64,000 bases of DNA. Source: Phragmites australis (Eukaryota > Streptophyta > Magnoliopsida > Poales > Poaceae). The stretch spans positions 7,946,001 through 8,010,000 of the forward strand of contig NC_084943.1 in assembly GCF_958298935.1 (NCBI RefSeq), read 5' to 3'. The notes under the pieces were generated by a model. It was not told the DNA's origin and ran no database searches. It saw nothing but the letters and a program-made list of their open reading frames with translations. Positions 11,587 through 22,937 of this stretch are shown here, one piece after another. The translations under genes and the position numbers were made by a program. The first letter of the stretch is position 1; each line of letters opens with the position of its first letter.

Positions 11587-12064
11587 TGCACTTGAAAGAT
11601 ATGAGAAATGAGTGATGCATTAACGTAAGGAGGTTCGACTATTTATAGTTGGGGGAGACAGGAGCATTGGATTCGCTCTTGAAGAAAGGAGTGAGTGCAG
11701 GGGCGTAGCTGGTGGCAGGAGCATCGGATTCTATCTTGAAGAATGGGAAAGTTGTGTCCTTGATCATGGTCAGAGGTTCCACATTTATTGGTACCCGTGT
11801 TGTCATTTATTGTTTAGAAAAAGCTGGATAGTGTTGTCACTTCTTATTTAAAGCCTACGTAAGGAGGCATGTATTGTCAAGTCATAGTTAAAATTCAGTA
11901 GTGTGGTCACTTCTTCATTAAACGTGTCTGAATACGAAATGCAGTTACGACATGCTAAGTCGACCATACAAAGTAAACGTGTATGAATACATAGGAGTAC
12001 ATCACGAAGCGAATATGCATATGTAAGTTACATAAAATGTAAAATTCTACTGCTACCTCCCTCA

Positions 12065-13154
12065 TTGCCATCGCTTGTGCGCCCCATCGTGGTCCTGATG
12101 CCGCTGGTTAACCCTCACGTGACCCCTGGAGTAGGTGAGGGGGTCGGGTGGACCGACGTGTCTGGTAGGCCTAGTAGGGAGCACCGGTGTCGAGGCCTCG
12201 TCCTGCGTGGGTTGTGTCCGAAGGGGAGCACTAGGTACCTGGGACCGCTGGAGGACGTCGTAGTCAGGTGTACCCCCGAAGAAGTCACGAACGAGGTCGT
12301 ATGCGGTGTCTGGGCCAGCCTCATCCTCCTGACTAGGGTAGGAGGACTGTGAAGGCTCCGCTGACGTCTATGTGTACTGGTTGGAGGGGCCTACGAACAA
12401 ATAATTATGTTAGATACTAATAATGTGGTATTGGAAGTAGTAGTAAAAATTGTATAATTGTACCTGCGTGGTATGACGGTGCAGCAGAAGAAGGCCAGGC
12501 TGTCGTGCCGTAGTATGGCTCGAACGTTGCGGGTGGGGTTGGGCGTGGGGCCACTGAAAACGGACCGGCCTTGTCACCGAAGTAACCTGAGCACAATATT
12601 AACTTAATTTGCTGAAAGTATTAAAAATTAGGATGAAGGGGCCGCCAGTACCTGAGGGTAAACGCACAGGGCTCGATCTACGAGGCTGCGTCGAGACTTG
12701 TGTAGGTGGACCTAATGAAAGTTTAATAATCAATGTAGTAGTAAGTAAAGGATATTGTTCAATATTATTCAAAAGTAAATTTCATACCAAGTTGCTCCGA
12801 GCCTCCATGACGTGGTAAAAGGGGTCGTGTGGGTGCCGACACGGATGAACGACGGTGCACGTCTGACCACCGAGACAACTCGGTGTGGACACCACTGGAC
12901 CTGGGAGGCGCCCATGCTACATCTATGGTAGATCGGCAGGAGGTTAGCTTTAAGGCGCGCGTTGTCTTGTTGAAAACCCGCTTGATGAAGCTCGCAACAT
13001 CCGACGCACTGAGGTGCTGCCCTTGCCGGAGGCGGTCCATGGCACCAGCTGCATCCCTATGTACATCATAAATGATATCTGCCTGCGGATACGAATAGAA
13101 GTAAACAATTACAGTATACGGTTTTGTTCGTTGAGTATGGACTACTGACTTCAA
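12065..13154 (-). pseudogene. plant-mobile-domain-like gene tail inside the MULE
   Basis: The minus strand reads ADIIYDVHRDAAGAMDRLR and then ALKLTSCRSTIDVAWAPPR after a likely acceptor (tatccgcag) near 13082. It is followed by Pro/Arg/Ser-rich frames to about 12115. This arrangement recalls the C-terminal part of plant mobile domain ('phosphatase 7 long form'-like) proteins of grasses. The conserved PMD core is not present, so this would be a 3' fragment. The identification is from memory of family character and is moderate at best. Confidence 0.4.
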
Positions 13155-13411
13155 AAAACAACTTTCAACTTCAGCTCACCAAAGTATCCATTACTAGCAC
13201 GGCTGAGGACAGCTTTCAACTTCAGCTCATGTTGCTGCGGATCTAGTTGGAAAAACCGCATGAGCTATTTGCACACACCCACAATGGTCCTCTCATTAGC
13301 TTTACTAAGACCCTTCATGATATGACGAAATCCAGACAGATCTACACCGTTAAGACCATACCTAATTTCACCCTCACCATGATATATTTGAAAAATTAAT
13401 TTATCTGCCAT
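13151..13411 (-). pseudogene. unidentified gene start inside the MULE
   Basis: The ATG at 13409-13411 opens MADKLIFQIYHGEGEIRYG, continuing GVDLSGFRHIMKGLSKANER. An in-frame stop follows, after which the same frame resumes (LMRFFQLDPQQHELKLKAVL). The style (MADxLIF start, short HGG-like motif, Gly-Val-Asp-Leu) recalls proteins encoded in grass MULEs, but I cannot name it. It lies upstream of the PMD-like tail on the same strand, so the two may once have been one transcript. Confidence 0.4.
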
Positions 13412-14052
13412 CCCTGAAAACACCCGCAAACATAACCAATGTTAAGATAATAAACTATATTTCTAATTATCGGATAAAATTATTTCTAAATGCTACATCC
13501 TAGGTTCACAAATTATCATATACTGCTACCTCCTACGTCCACAGGTACAACCCAATATAGTAAAAATAATATACTAAAAATAATATTCTACATTGCACTG
13601 CTATCGTACAATTTTCTAAGTAAATTTGACAATTTTTTAAACCCTAGATCATACATATCTAAAACCTATGTCATATACTACTACGGCACTAATTAACAAC
13701 AACAAAAAGGAAAAAAAGACTTACCCGAAATTAATCTTCAAATCTACGGATCAAATGCAGCAGGGCTTTGCCGACCTCTCTTCCTCCCCTCTCCTCTCCT
13801 CTCTTCTCCCTCTTCTCAACTTTTTCTTTTTTTTTTTTGAATAAAATGACATTTTGGGCTATTTTTGGCCCCTTTTATAAGAGAGGCTGGGTGGGGGGGG
13901 GAGTCGAGTGCAGCGAGCGGGGAGGCCCCTTACCGCCCCCTAATAGGGCGGTAAGGACACCTACACATCCCCTCAGGGGGCGATAAGGGAGGCGGCTCAG
14001 GCGGGCATGCCGTACCCGCCCTCTGAGGGGGCGGTTAGGTCTACCGCCCTCT

Positions 14053-14144
14053 CAGAGGGCTGCAGTCGCCTAGTTTTACAATTTCTCCTGCGGAGAATCT
14101 ATTTATTTAAATTTTTAATAAAAAATAAAAAAATAAAAAAACTC
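14053..14144 (-). repeat. MULE right terminal inverted repeat
   Basis: Read on the minus strand it repeats the left end: gagttttttta, ggagaaattg and ctgcagccctct occur in the same order and spacing. Confidence 0.9.
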
Positions 14145-14154
14145 TCAAATCTAG

Positions 14155-14573
14155 AATGGCCCGTGGTGGCCATCTGAAGGCCCACCGCTATCTACGTGGC
14201 TTGCAGCAGGCTCCAAATGGAGCGGGGCATGGAATTGCCATGCCACACAGCTCAATCACCAAAGGGCTGCTCCTATTCCTTCAAATTTAAGCGGAGGGCT
14301 CAGATATGGCCCTGGTAATGGCCAACAGATGCCTATTCAGACTCGTCCAATCCATATGCCGCAGCACCCGACCTGCCAAAGGGCTAGCAATAATGCTCCT
14401 CCTGCAAGTATTGTGCCTATGCCGACGAAGACGCAGCAGCAGCCGGCAACCTATGTGCTGCAGTTGACACAGATAGTTCCGCTAGTGTATTCAACTCCAC
14501 TCCCATCACCACAGCAGCAGCATGAACCCAATATTAACCGTGCACTGGTTACTAATATGGTAGAAAAAGTCAT
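14155..14573 (+). pseudogene. C2H2 zinc-finger gene, 3' half and Pro/Gln-rich tail
   Basis: After the right target duplication the frame reads MARGGHLKAHRYLRGLQQ, giving the two His of the finger and the helix after it. The frame stops at 14288-14290. The +2 frame from about 14250 to 14573 is open and Pro/Gln-rich (MPTKTQQQPATYVLQL), the usual tail of such proteins, so a frameshift lies between. At 14574 the gene is cut again by a CACTA-like terminus. QALGGH of the common plant family is replaced here by MARGGH, a related but different subgroup. Confidence 0.7.
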
Positions 14574-15440
14574 CACTACCAGTTCAAAAATCTACATCAT
14601 TATCGGTTTTAGAATCAGAAGTGATTAAGCGCCAGTGATATTACTGAGTATCATTGTCAGTTTTAGAACCGGCAGTAACAGAATTATCACTGCCGATTTG
14701 TGTTACGAATCGACAGTGATAGACGGTTCTAAATCCAATATTTTTAGAATAGATTTTTTTTGCACTCAATAAATGAACCCCACGGTATTTGTGACTTTGA
14801 TGAACCCCCATGGCTTCTATGGTAGTCGAACCCGTGACCTCACCCATCACACAAAGCTTTCTTACCATCTCATCTTACAATTTTAGTAGATGACTATAAG
14901 GTAATTTATTATTTTTACTTTTCTTGCACAAATCTTTAGATGATTATATGGGCATTTATATTGCTTCAAATAAAAAAAATATTAACTAAAAAGTTGTCAA
15001 TGTCATCTAGAGCTATAATTTTTATATAAAGTTGTTTGCATCCGACTTCATATGAAATATTTTGTCTCCAATCTTTACACTATTTGGTAAAACAACCATA
15101 ACTTTTACCTACAGACTCTTATTTTAACGTTCAACCTCTACTTTTGTAGCCAACGAAGAGGTGCTTATGAGTTTTTTTTTTCAAAAATTGACCTTCTCTA
15201 ATTTACTCAGAAGATCATCGATAGAATTTTTGAAGTTTTTTTTAATCAAAAATTTACCTTCTCTATTTTACCTGAAAGTTTTTGGAGTCATAGTGATACA
15301 TCTAAAAGTCAGTGCTACACAGAAGTTTCACCAATCCGAGTTACCAAATGGGATAAAATCTTTCAAGCTGAATTTTTCAACTTTGTGGCCACATATATCG
15401 CTTTTCAATTGATGTGCGCTTGCCCGATTTTCTGAAGGTG
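14574..15440 (+). mobile_element. CACTA (En/Spm)-like terminal fragment
   Basis: It starts cactaccagttc and is followed by repeated, partly inverted subterminal words (atcactgccgattt, cgacagtgatagacggttct), the pattern at CACTA ends. Next comes a stretch with gaacccgtgacctc and A+T-rich sequence often seen inside grass CACTA elements. I found no matching ctggtagtg end, so the right boundary is a guess; the element is either truncated or interrupted by the gypsy remnant to the right. Confidence 0.55.
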
Positions 15441-16329
15441 ATATAATAAGTCGATTGATGGAGTTTCGACGTTGATGATTCTAAGGATCCGACCAGAATA
15501 GATCAAGAACCCTCGCAACCACTATACCACTACTCTGTGTTTATCAACCATACCAAGACGTGGTTGACCTCACCAAGAAGGCTTTTTCTGCAAGCGAATC
15601 AAGAACACAAGCAAGAACAGGTAGATGTAATCAGAATATTGCTAATTATCAATGAAGTACTCGAGCTAGGGTTCAACAAACTGATAAATGATGAAAATAT
15701 TTAAAACAAAATAATATGTGCTAAACCCGAGCATAAACTATGATGGCTACTGTATATTTATAGGGGGATATGAGGAGGTCGACCTAGGGTTTTACAGTCT
15801 TGAAAAGAGGTGTACACAACCTGAACTCCAACCCTGACACGATTACAAGACCCGACAGGGTCTAAAATGGTGATGTAGCACCTTATTCCTTTGACTTTGA
15901 TTATATTATAAGGAATATTTGGTCAAGCTCATATTCACCAGAAAGGGCTCATCGTAGGTTTTCCAGAATATCTAAGATTGTCTAAAATGGACTTCGTATG
16001 AGAGAGTTATGCCCATTTTACTGACGTGCTGTCCTGAGACTCGACCACGACCACGACCACGACTTCGACCACAACCACGAATAGAGCTTTGCCTCGAGTC
16101 CGAGAGACTTGGCCTTCAAAGGGCGATGTCCGGGTAAGGTTGTGGTGCTTCTTCCACATTCCTAAGCAATAAAATATCACAAGAATTTAGTAGTAATCCA
16201 TCCATAGAAGTATGAACATCCAGAAATGAGTTCATCTGGTGGTCTAATTGTCGTGCACATGCTCTTGTAATTGAACCTTATATGATTTGAGGAATATTAA
16301 TAGTATTGATCGTATTTGAAGGAGCTATG

Positions 16330-17330
16330 GACTCATCATCCTCCCCATCTTGAATTGGAGTCATCCTCGACTCAAGCCATCTTCTTATCCCAAGTATGGC
16401 TTCAAACCTGAAATGTTAAACGTGAAACTAACCCCAAAATCTACGGGTAGGTCTAGTTTATATGTATTATCATATATTTTCTTAATTATCTTAAAAGGTC
16501 TATCAGCTCTAGACATCAACTTTGATTTTCTGAATTATGAAAACCGATCCTTTCTCAAATACAACCAAACTAAATCACCCTGTTTAAATTTTATTTCTTT
16601 CGTACCTTTATTTTCAGCAATCCTATACTTTTAAATCATACTCTTTATATTTTTTTAGTTATTTCATGCAACTTAAGAATAAATTCAACACGTTTCTTAG
16701 CATCTAATTAAATATTTCAAAAGTAGGCAAATGTAGTAAATCAATAGGAGCACAGGGATTAAATTCATACACTACTTGGAACGAACTTACCTTGGTTGTG
16801 GAGTGTACCGACCTATTGTAATCAAATTCAATATGCAATAAACACTCTTCCCACATCCTCAATTTTTTTTAGAACAACCTATAACATGATCGATAATGTA
16901 TGATTGACAACCTTTGTTTGACCATCAATTTAGAGATGACACGTAATAGAAAACAACAGTTTCGTCACCAATTTATTCCAAAATAATCTCCAAAAATGAC
17001 TAAAAAACTTTGTGTCACGATCCGAGATGATAGTATTAGGCACTCCATGTAGTTGAACGATTTTTCTGAAAAATAAATCAACTATGTTTGTAGCACCATC
17101 TCTCTTGTGACAAGGTATAAAATATACCATTTTAGAAAATTGATCCATAACTACAAATATGCTATCCCTTCCCCTCTTTGTCCTAGGCAATCCTAAAACA
17201 AAATCCATGGATATATCCTCCAAAGGTGCGCTAGGAACAGGAAGAGGCATGTAAAGACCATGTGGATTTAAGCCAGACTTATCTTTATTGCAAATGGTGG
17301 AACGTGACACGTAGCTCAATTCCTTAAATA
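16330..17330 (-). pseudogene. pol: chromovirus integrase, catalytic Glu lost
   Basis: The core shows [20 protein letters not shown] with the first Asp and [15 protein letters not shown] with the second. In the DGQTEVVN box the Glu codon has become Lys (DGQTKVVN, near 16910-16920) and a stop precedes it. Beyond this the C-terminal part is recognisable only as scattered words with many stops (RSVHSTTK, then further words to about 16330). Integrase would insert the cDNA; this copy cannot. Confidence 0.75.
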
Positions 17331-17626
17331 GGTGGTAATCCTGGAGGTATCTCCGCTGGAAATACATCCACAAACTCTTGTAAAAGGTCAGCAACAACAA
17401 AAGACAAAGAGCTAGATATATTCTCTAGTGAAACTAAGGCCTCTTTGCATATGAAAGCATAGCATGACAGCTCATTAGCATAAATTTCAGCAAGATCAGA
17501 TTTAGTTGCAAGCATAATACACCCTTTCAGTCTAATTCCATCGGACTTAGAAGTTGTTGTTACTTTCTCCTTTTCGAGTGGAAAAACTTTTTCTGCTACT
17601 TGCTGATTTTTAGATTCTTTTCTCAA
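17324..17626 (-). pseudogene. pol: chromovirus pol segment between protease and RT
   Basis: The frame ends [20 protein letters not shown], the conserved stretch immediately before the RT in CRM-like elements. The next bases belong to the integrase region, so the whole RT-RNase H block has been deleted at about 17330. Confidence 0.75.
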
Positions 17627-17770
17627 ACTCTTTTATTTTATTTCCAGCTATCTCTTGTTCACATTTCACAATTTTAGCAGGGGTTAAAGGTAGAAAAGTT
17701 ATTTTCTTTTTTTTATGCATAAGGGTGTACTTATTACTTCTACCATGATGTGTGCATCAGTATCAAACTC

Positions 17771-18018
17771 TCATGGTCTTCCTAATGAAAGAGAGCATGC
17801 TTGCATGGGAACTACATCGAAATCAGCACAATCATGGTATGAACCAATAGAAAAATACACCCTAATTGTTTGCATTACCTTCACCTTACGATTATTGTTG
17901 AACCATTGAATATGATAAGAGTGAGGATGGTTTCTTGTTGGTAGGGCAAGCTTCTTAATCATATCTGAACTTACCAAGTTGTAGTCACTTCCTCCATCAA
18001 TAATAACTCAAACACACG
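17771..18018 (-). pseudogene. pol: chromovirus aspartic protease
   Basis: The minus strand reads VIIDGGSDYNLVSSDMIKKL and continues through HIQWFNNNRKVKVMQ to SLSLGRP. The Asp-Gly-Gly site is the form used in this chromovirus group. A stop lies just upstream of the active site at the fragment edge. Confidence 0.7.
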
Positions 18019-18427
18019 TCATCACAGAAAAAACATCGCTGACTGGGTTTGACTGGGCATGCTGACTAGGCATGTTTGGCCGATGTGGCATGACACCTCA
18101 GCGGATTTGTTGACGTGGCAGGGTGAGGTGGCATGATGATGTGGCTTCAGTGCTAACCGGACTTATGTTAGACACGTGGCAAACTTGTATTGGCTACCGA
18201 AAGGGTACGAAGAGATCTAATCTCGACCAACGACTACAGATCGGATTACTCACCTTCCTTCTTCTTCTCCCGAGCGAAGATGACGGCGGCGGTGGCTTCC
18301 CAGGCGGTGGCAACTCGTCGGAGACCAGCTGGAATCGCGTCGCCGGCCTCCTTCTTCTCCGGCGAGCGGTGGAACTTGGACTCCGGCACCTTGCGAACTC
18401 AGCTGGGTTACGTATAGTCGTTGGCGT
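18019..18427. other. unassigned GC-rich sequence left of the solo LTR
   Basis: The first 180 bases are rich in tgactgggcatg and gtggcatg words. The second part (18240-18420) is GC-rich and open on both strands for 60-90 codons, with Ala/Arg/Ser-rich products. I recognise no protein. It resembles the leader region of a retroelement or a captured gene start. The sequence resumes at 22796 after the inserted LTR. Confidence 0.4.
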
Positions 18428-21400
18428 TGTCACACCCCAAAATTCCGATTTTGGGTTGTGAACATTATAAAACAATAAAATAATATTTTTTCTGAAATTT
18501 GAAAGCTTTTCAAATAAATTTTAGAGTTTAAAAAGGATTTTTTTTTGGTGTGATAAAAAATGTATTTATAAAATATTAGAATAGGTTAAGGAATTTCAAC
18601 GTTGGATAAATCCTTGCTCCTTTTTTTCAATATTATCCAAGATCCCTATAGGAGCTCCCAAAACTGATAAATTCAATGTGCACCCGTACTGTTTAAATAC
18701 CAATATTGAACATATTGTTGTCCTCATTTAATCTTCTCATCAATTCCCTCTTTATTTTCCTCAATTCATGATCAAAACCGTCACTTTAATGGCCATAATG
18801 GCAATTGAAGCCAGCTGCCAATTACTCCTCGTCGCCAGCCTTGTCTTCTCAGGACGTTTTGGAGTTCAAGACAGCCACAAATGCAAATCTTGACAATACA
18901 AAAGTTGTAGGCCTCGTCGAGAGCTTCGATTTGCATCTATGGAAGTCCTCATTTGGATAATGGGTTTGAGAGTTATTAGCCCCAAGATCAGTACTACGCA
19001 GTTAAGGCTGAATTCAAACAGTTTTTATTGTGGCGCAGTTTTGGAAATCAAGATGGCGTTTCCAGAAGCTTAAATGAATACCAAAATTGTAGATCTTTTT
19101 TATTACTACACGATAGAGTCTAAAAATGTCTAATTTGGATTTGTAACGGCCAATTTATTTCCTTGAACCAGAGCCGTTCGTTTCATCTTCCTGAGCCATT
19201 TATTTCGTCTTCCACCTCTGGTCTCTTCCTCTTCCCCTTCTTGTCCAGCATCACCCAGACCATCAATAGGAGCTCCAAAACCTTCCTTGCCCCTTCCCAT
19301 TCCTTCCAAATCATATCCACAGCTGCTGCCCTGCCCATGCATCGCCGCTGCCGCCGTTCCGATGAGTCGTCGCCCATGGAGTAGCTGCCCCGTCGCCCCA
19401 CCACCGTCAATGATGTCTCTGTCCTACAACATGTCGTCAACATCATCGAGGATCCTCTCCATACCCCTGCTCGCTGGACAGGGCCGTTGTGCTGCCGGTG
19501 CCACATGCTGTCGCCGCTGGTGCCATCATCGTCTTCGCGAATTCTTCTTCACCGATCGTCGCAACAAGGTGAGGACCCAGACCAACCCTTTTCCCTCCTC
19601 TTTTCCCCTGTATGTACACCATTTCTTATCCTAACCGAACCCCGAGCCCAGCCAAAGCCCTCGCTACGCTACCACGGTCGTTGCCGTTGCGGACAGCTGC
19701 GCAGCCTCCGATTGGCACCAGTGTTCCCTGGCCGATCTGAGGTTGAATCATCGCGCCTTTTGACCAGCATGTGCCCCTGTATGTCCCACATGCCCTCACC
19801 AACTCGTTTGACCATTAGAGCCCCGACACCGCTAGGACATGATCGCCGTGCCCGCTGCCCAGTCAAGAGTTCTATGCGTGCAGCGCGGGATCAGATCGCA
19901 TTCCCCAACGAACTAGCACTCCAATCCACAAGTCCTTTGGCTGAGTTGTTCCCCTACTAGTCCTCTATGTCCTCCCAAAATTGGTTTGTCTAAAGCTACA
20001 ACAGAGCCATTGTTCTCGACGTCGCAATTCCTACTGCCCAGTCCCGTACACGTTCTGCGTACCTATAATGGTGGCTGTGTTCCCTAGCAAACCGGAGCTC
20101 TAATCATCGATACCTTTTCACTAAGATGTGCCCCTGGTTATCCTCAACAATCCCTAAAAGCATCGACACCGATGATTTTGTGGTCGCTACACTGCTGCCC
20201 CCATGTCTGTGAGAGTTCTATGCATGCACCCGAAATGCATTCACATTCCCGGTCAATCCAGGAGCCGTTTGGACACACCGACCACATCACGGTGTGTCCC
20301 ATCACATCTTCTATGCAGCTACATGAGGGTTCCCTCACATCTGCAACGACACCACCAGGAACGCGATCCTAACTTCCAACGTCATTGCGCAATCTCGCCA
20401 AAGTTCCAACTGATCGATCTCCTTCTTAGGTGAAGCCATATCCAAGCCATCATTTCATAATCGTGTTCTAGAAAATATCAATAATTCTATTCAAACCATT
20501 TCTTGAATATCACAGCCAATCTCTAAGAACATGCACCTCATCTTCGTTGTGTCTGTGCACGGTCACCACCGAACCTAGGAGCGTTTGTCATTGTTTTGCC
20601 GCTATCTCAGAACCTCTGTACCAAAACCAACAATAAAATCGAGCTTGTCTTCTTGCGTTCTACACCGTGCTCTCCTTGATTGCTTGAAACACCATTGCTG
20701 CCCAACGTCAACATTAGTGATCACTGTCATCGTCGCCATCTAATCGTGTACTTCACTGCCTTCAGCTCGCCGGTGTGCGTGTCCTTCTGTACCTCAAGTC
20801 AAACTTTGCCCTTCATGAGTTCATGGCTGCGTAGCGACTCCGTCTGCACCATCTCCGTCAACCCCGGGCCTTTTCCCTCACCGACAACGTCGAGAGCCCA
20901 CGGCCAGCCGACTCCTCCATACCAAACTCTCCTGATCTACTCTCTGATCTCTCTCTTGGTGAGAATCCCAAATAACCCCTCCAGAGATCCTTTATTTCTG
21001 TCCTCATCTCCTGTTTATGATGTTTACATGTTAGCTCCTGCCTTCTATAGTCAATTCTGTTCAAGCCCTTATTATTCAAATAGAATCATCTATTCAAATA
21101 TTGTTCAGAGGATTTCATTCAAATCCAAGCAACACTCTATGAATTCGTCTAATCTCGTATCCTATCCAACCATAGAGTTTTATGATGTGATGCCTCTGTT
21201 TGATGTACTGTTCTTAGTTGTTTGTGTTTTCTCTTTTGTCGGTTGGTCCTGCGAGTAGATTACTATGTTCCGAAGCAGTACTAGGATCTCCAGGAGCAAA
21301 TGTTAAGGTTTGATGAGCTACAAGGCTGAGGCTTAGAGATTTACCAGAACTGAGTTTACGAAGATCACTGAGCAGCATCTAGGCAAGTGTCCTTGAACAT

Positions 21401-22795
21401 CTTGCTCCTATTTTAGGGCTTATATGTAGTTATTTATCCTTCATTGCATGCTTGTCTAAAATGAAAGTCTATGATTAGGGTTTACTAGATTTTGTATGAT
21501 TATCCTTGTCGTCGTTGATGAGTCATGGGAAATGGAAGGGTAGATACGCTAGTTGCTATCATGGTTGGGGTAAATGTTAAACTTGACTAATGATTATGCA
21601 ACATGAATCGGGAGTGGTAATCTTTTGTAGCAACATGGTATAGGGATCCTAACAGGATGGTTGGTTTGAGGATGGTGCAAGAAGGTGCATGTGTTGTGCT
21701 GTATGGTGGGAATGTGTCTGTTCTTGTGTGGGGTCCTAAGGACTGGTTCTTGAACATGTAACTAGGCTAAACAGCGCAACCACGAGGCCTATATGGGTAC
21801 GGCCTGGCCAATTAATTAGCCACCCCTCCGGTTCTATGAGCACCATTGGACGATTGAGTGGCAGAAGAGGGGGCTTCTGTAGTGATGGAATCACTGTTAG
21901 TGATGAAACCTCAGTGGGTGCTTGCAGGTTGGCGGGGGCTTTGTAAAGGCCATGTAGTGATCTCCTGGTGCACACCTCGGAAGCGTGTAAGTGCTTGGCT
22001 AGTGAGAGCTTTGTAAAGGCCTTGTAGTGATCTCTTGGCGCACACCTTGGAAGTGTGTAAGTGCTTGCCTGGCACGACAACATGGAGACTGTCACCTGGT
22101 AATGCGGGTGATGAAATCACGACTCATGGGTAAAGCGTGCAAACTCTGCAGAGTAAAAAATTGATCAATCAGCCGTGCTCATGGTCAAGAGCGGCTTGGA
22201 CTTCTCCTTGATTAGTTGGGATCATTGGATGGTCGGGTAGCTAGATGATGGGATTACCTGGTGTGTTTTGGTAGCCAGATATGGGATATCTGGTGAGCTT
22301 GGTAGTCGGATGGGATCCGATGAGCTGTTCCTCTTGTTTAAGTTGTGTCTTCACACTTAGTAAATAGGATGCCTGTTTCTTGGGGTTATAAGTTAAGGTT
22401 GTTTAGTGCAGTAAACTAGTGTCTGTCCTTTTTTTGTCATAAGCCCTTATATCATGTTTTCCCACACTTGCGGAGTATGAGATGTACTCACACTTGCTAT
22501 TTCCAATAAAATACTGCTCAGTTGGATCAAGGAAGCTGAAGGCTATATGAATACGGAGCGTTTTGGGTCGCGTTTCCCCTAGTCGATTGCCTACGGTGTG
22601 CCCAGAAGATCCTTAGGAGTCTTCTTGTGTTCTTCTGCTGCTTTCTTGTAAACTCTAGTATTTATTTCAATAAAATTGTTTTTGTTCGATATAGAACTGT
22701 ATACCACTGATAATGTCACCGCATGTATGATGAAACTGATTCTGACATACATGTAGAATGTGCCTGGTTATTCTTTTAAAAAACCGGGTGTGACA
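18428..22795 (+). repeat. putative solo LTR, Tekay/Del-like gypsy, 4.4 kb
   Basis: The segment begins tgtcacacccc and ends cgggtgtgaca, an inverted terminal pair of the TG...CA type. It is flanked by ggcgt (18423-18427) and ggtgt (22796-22800), a 5-bp duplication with one change. No gag or pol is recognisable inside. Gene-like GC-rich stretches (19130-20430) and a polyadenylation-like aataaaattg (22669) near the right end fit the very long LTRs of Tekay/Del-type chromoviruses. Only one LTR copy is present, so it is read as a solo LTR. The short open frames inside are not convincing genes. Confidence 0.6.
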
Positions 22796-22937
22796 GGTGT
22801 CACACAGTTGAAGCTTGCGACGGTGGGCGGCGGCTTGGAGCTTTGGCTCTCGTCAGCAAGGGCTCTAGGAGTAGATTTCTCGGTGTAAAGTTGGGAAAAA
22901 GCTCGGGATGATCTGAGGGGAGGTCTAGGGGCACATA

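Larger units (their letters stand above)
10484..14144. mobile_element. Mutator-like element (MULE) inserted in a C2H2 gene
   Basis: The element begins gagttttttta and ends taaaaaaactc. About 90 bp at each end are inverted copies of each other with a few mismatches. It is flanked by a perfect 10-bp direct repeat, tcaaatctag (10474-10483 and 14145-14154), the size made by Mutator transposases. Both subterminal regions (10561-10640 and 13910-14060) carry repeated ccctctgaggg-type G/C palindromes. Inside is minus-strand coding debris resembling plant-mobile-domain genes. I see no mudrA-type transposase, so it is non-autonomous. Confidence 0.92.
15472..18018 (-). mobile_element. Ty3/gypsy chromovirus remnant, CRM-like
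   Basis: On the minus strand the order is protease, pre-RT linker, integrase and a C-terminal tail that grades into LTR-like DNA. RT and RNase H are missing. The sequence style ([16 protein letters not shown] before [21 protein letters not shown] in integrase) matches centromeric-type chromoviruses of grasses. The left limit (tgatgattctaag at 15472) is a plausible LTR end, but no second LTR or target duplication was found. Confidence 0.75.

Noticed and set aside
19130..20430. Several open frames of 60-157 codons on both strands in a GC-rich region.
   Set aside because: They overlap in all frames, have no family features, and lie inside a segment with LTR ends; composition explains them.
20680..21258. 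A 192-codon open frame on the plus strand.
   Set aside because: Ser/Pro/Phe-rich with no recognisable domain, inside the putative solo LTR; no start context or splice support.
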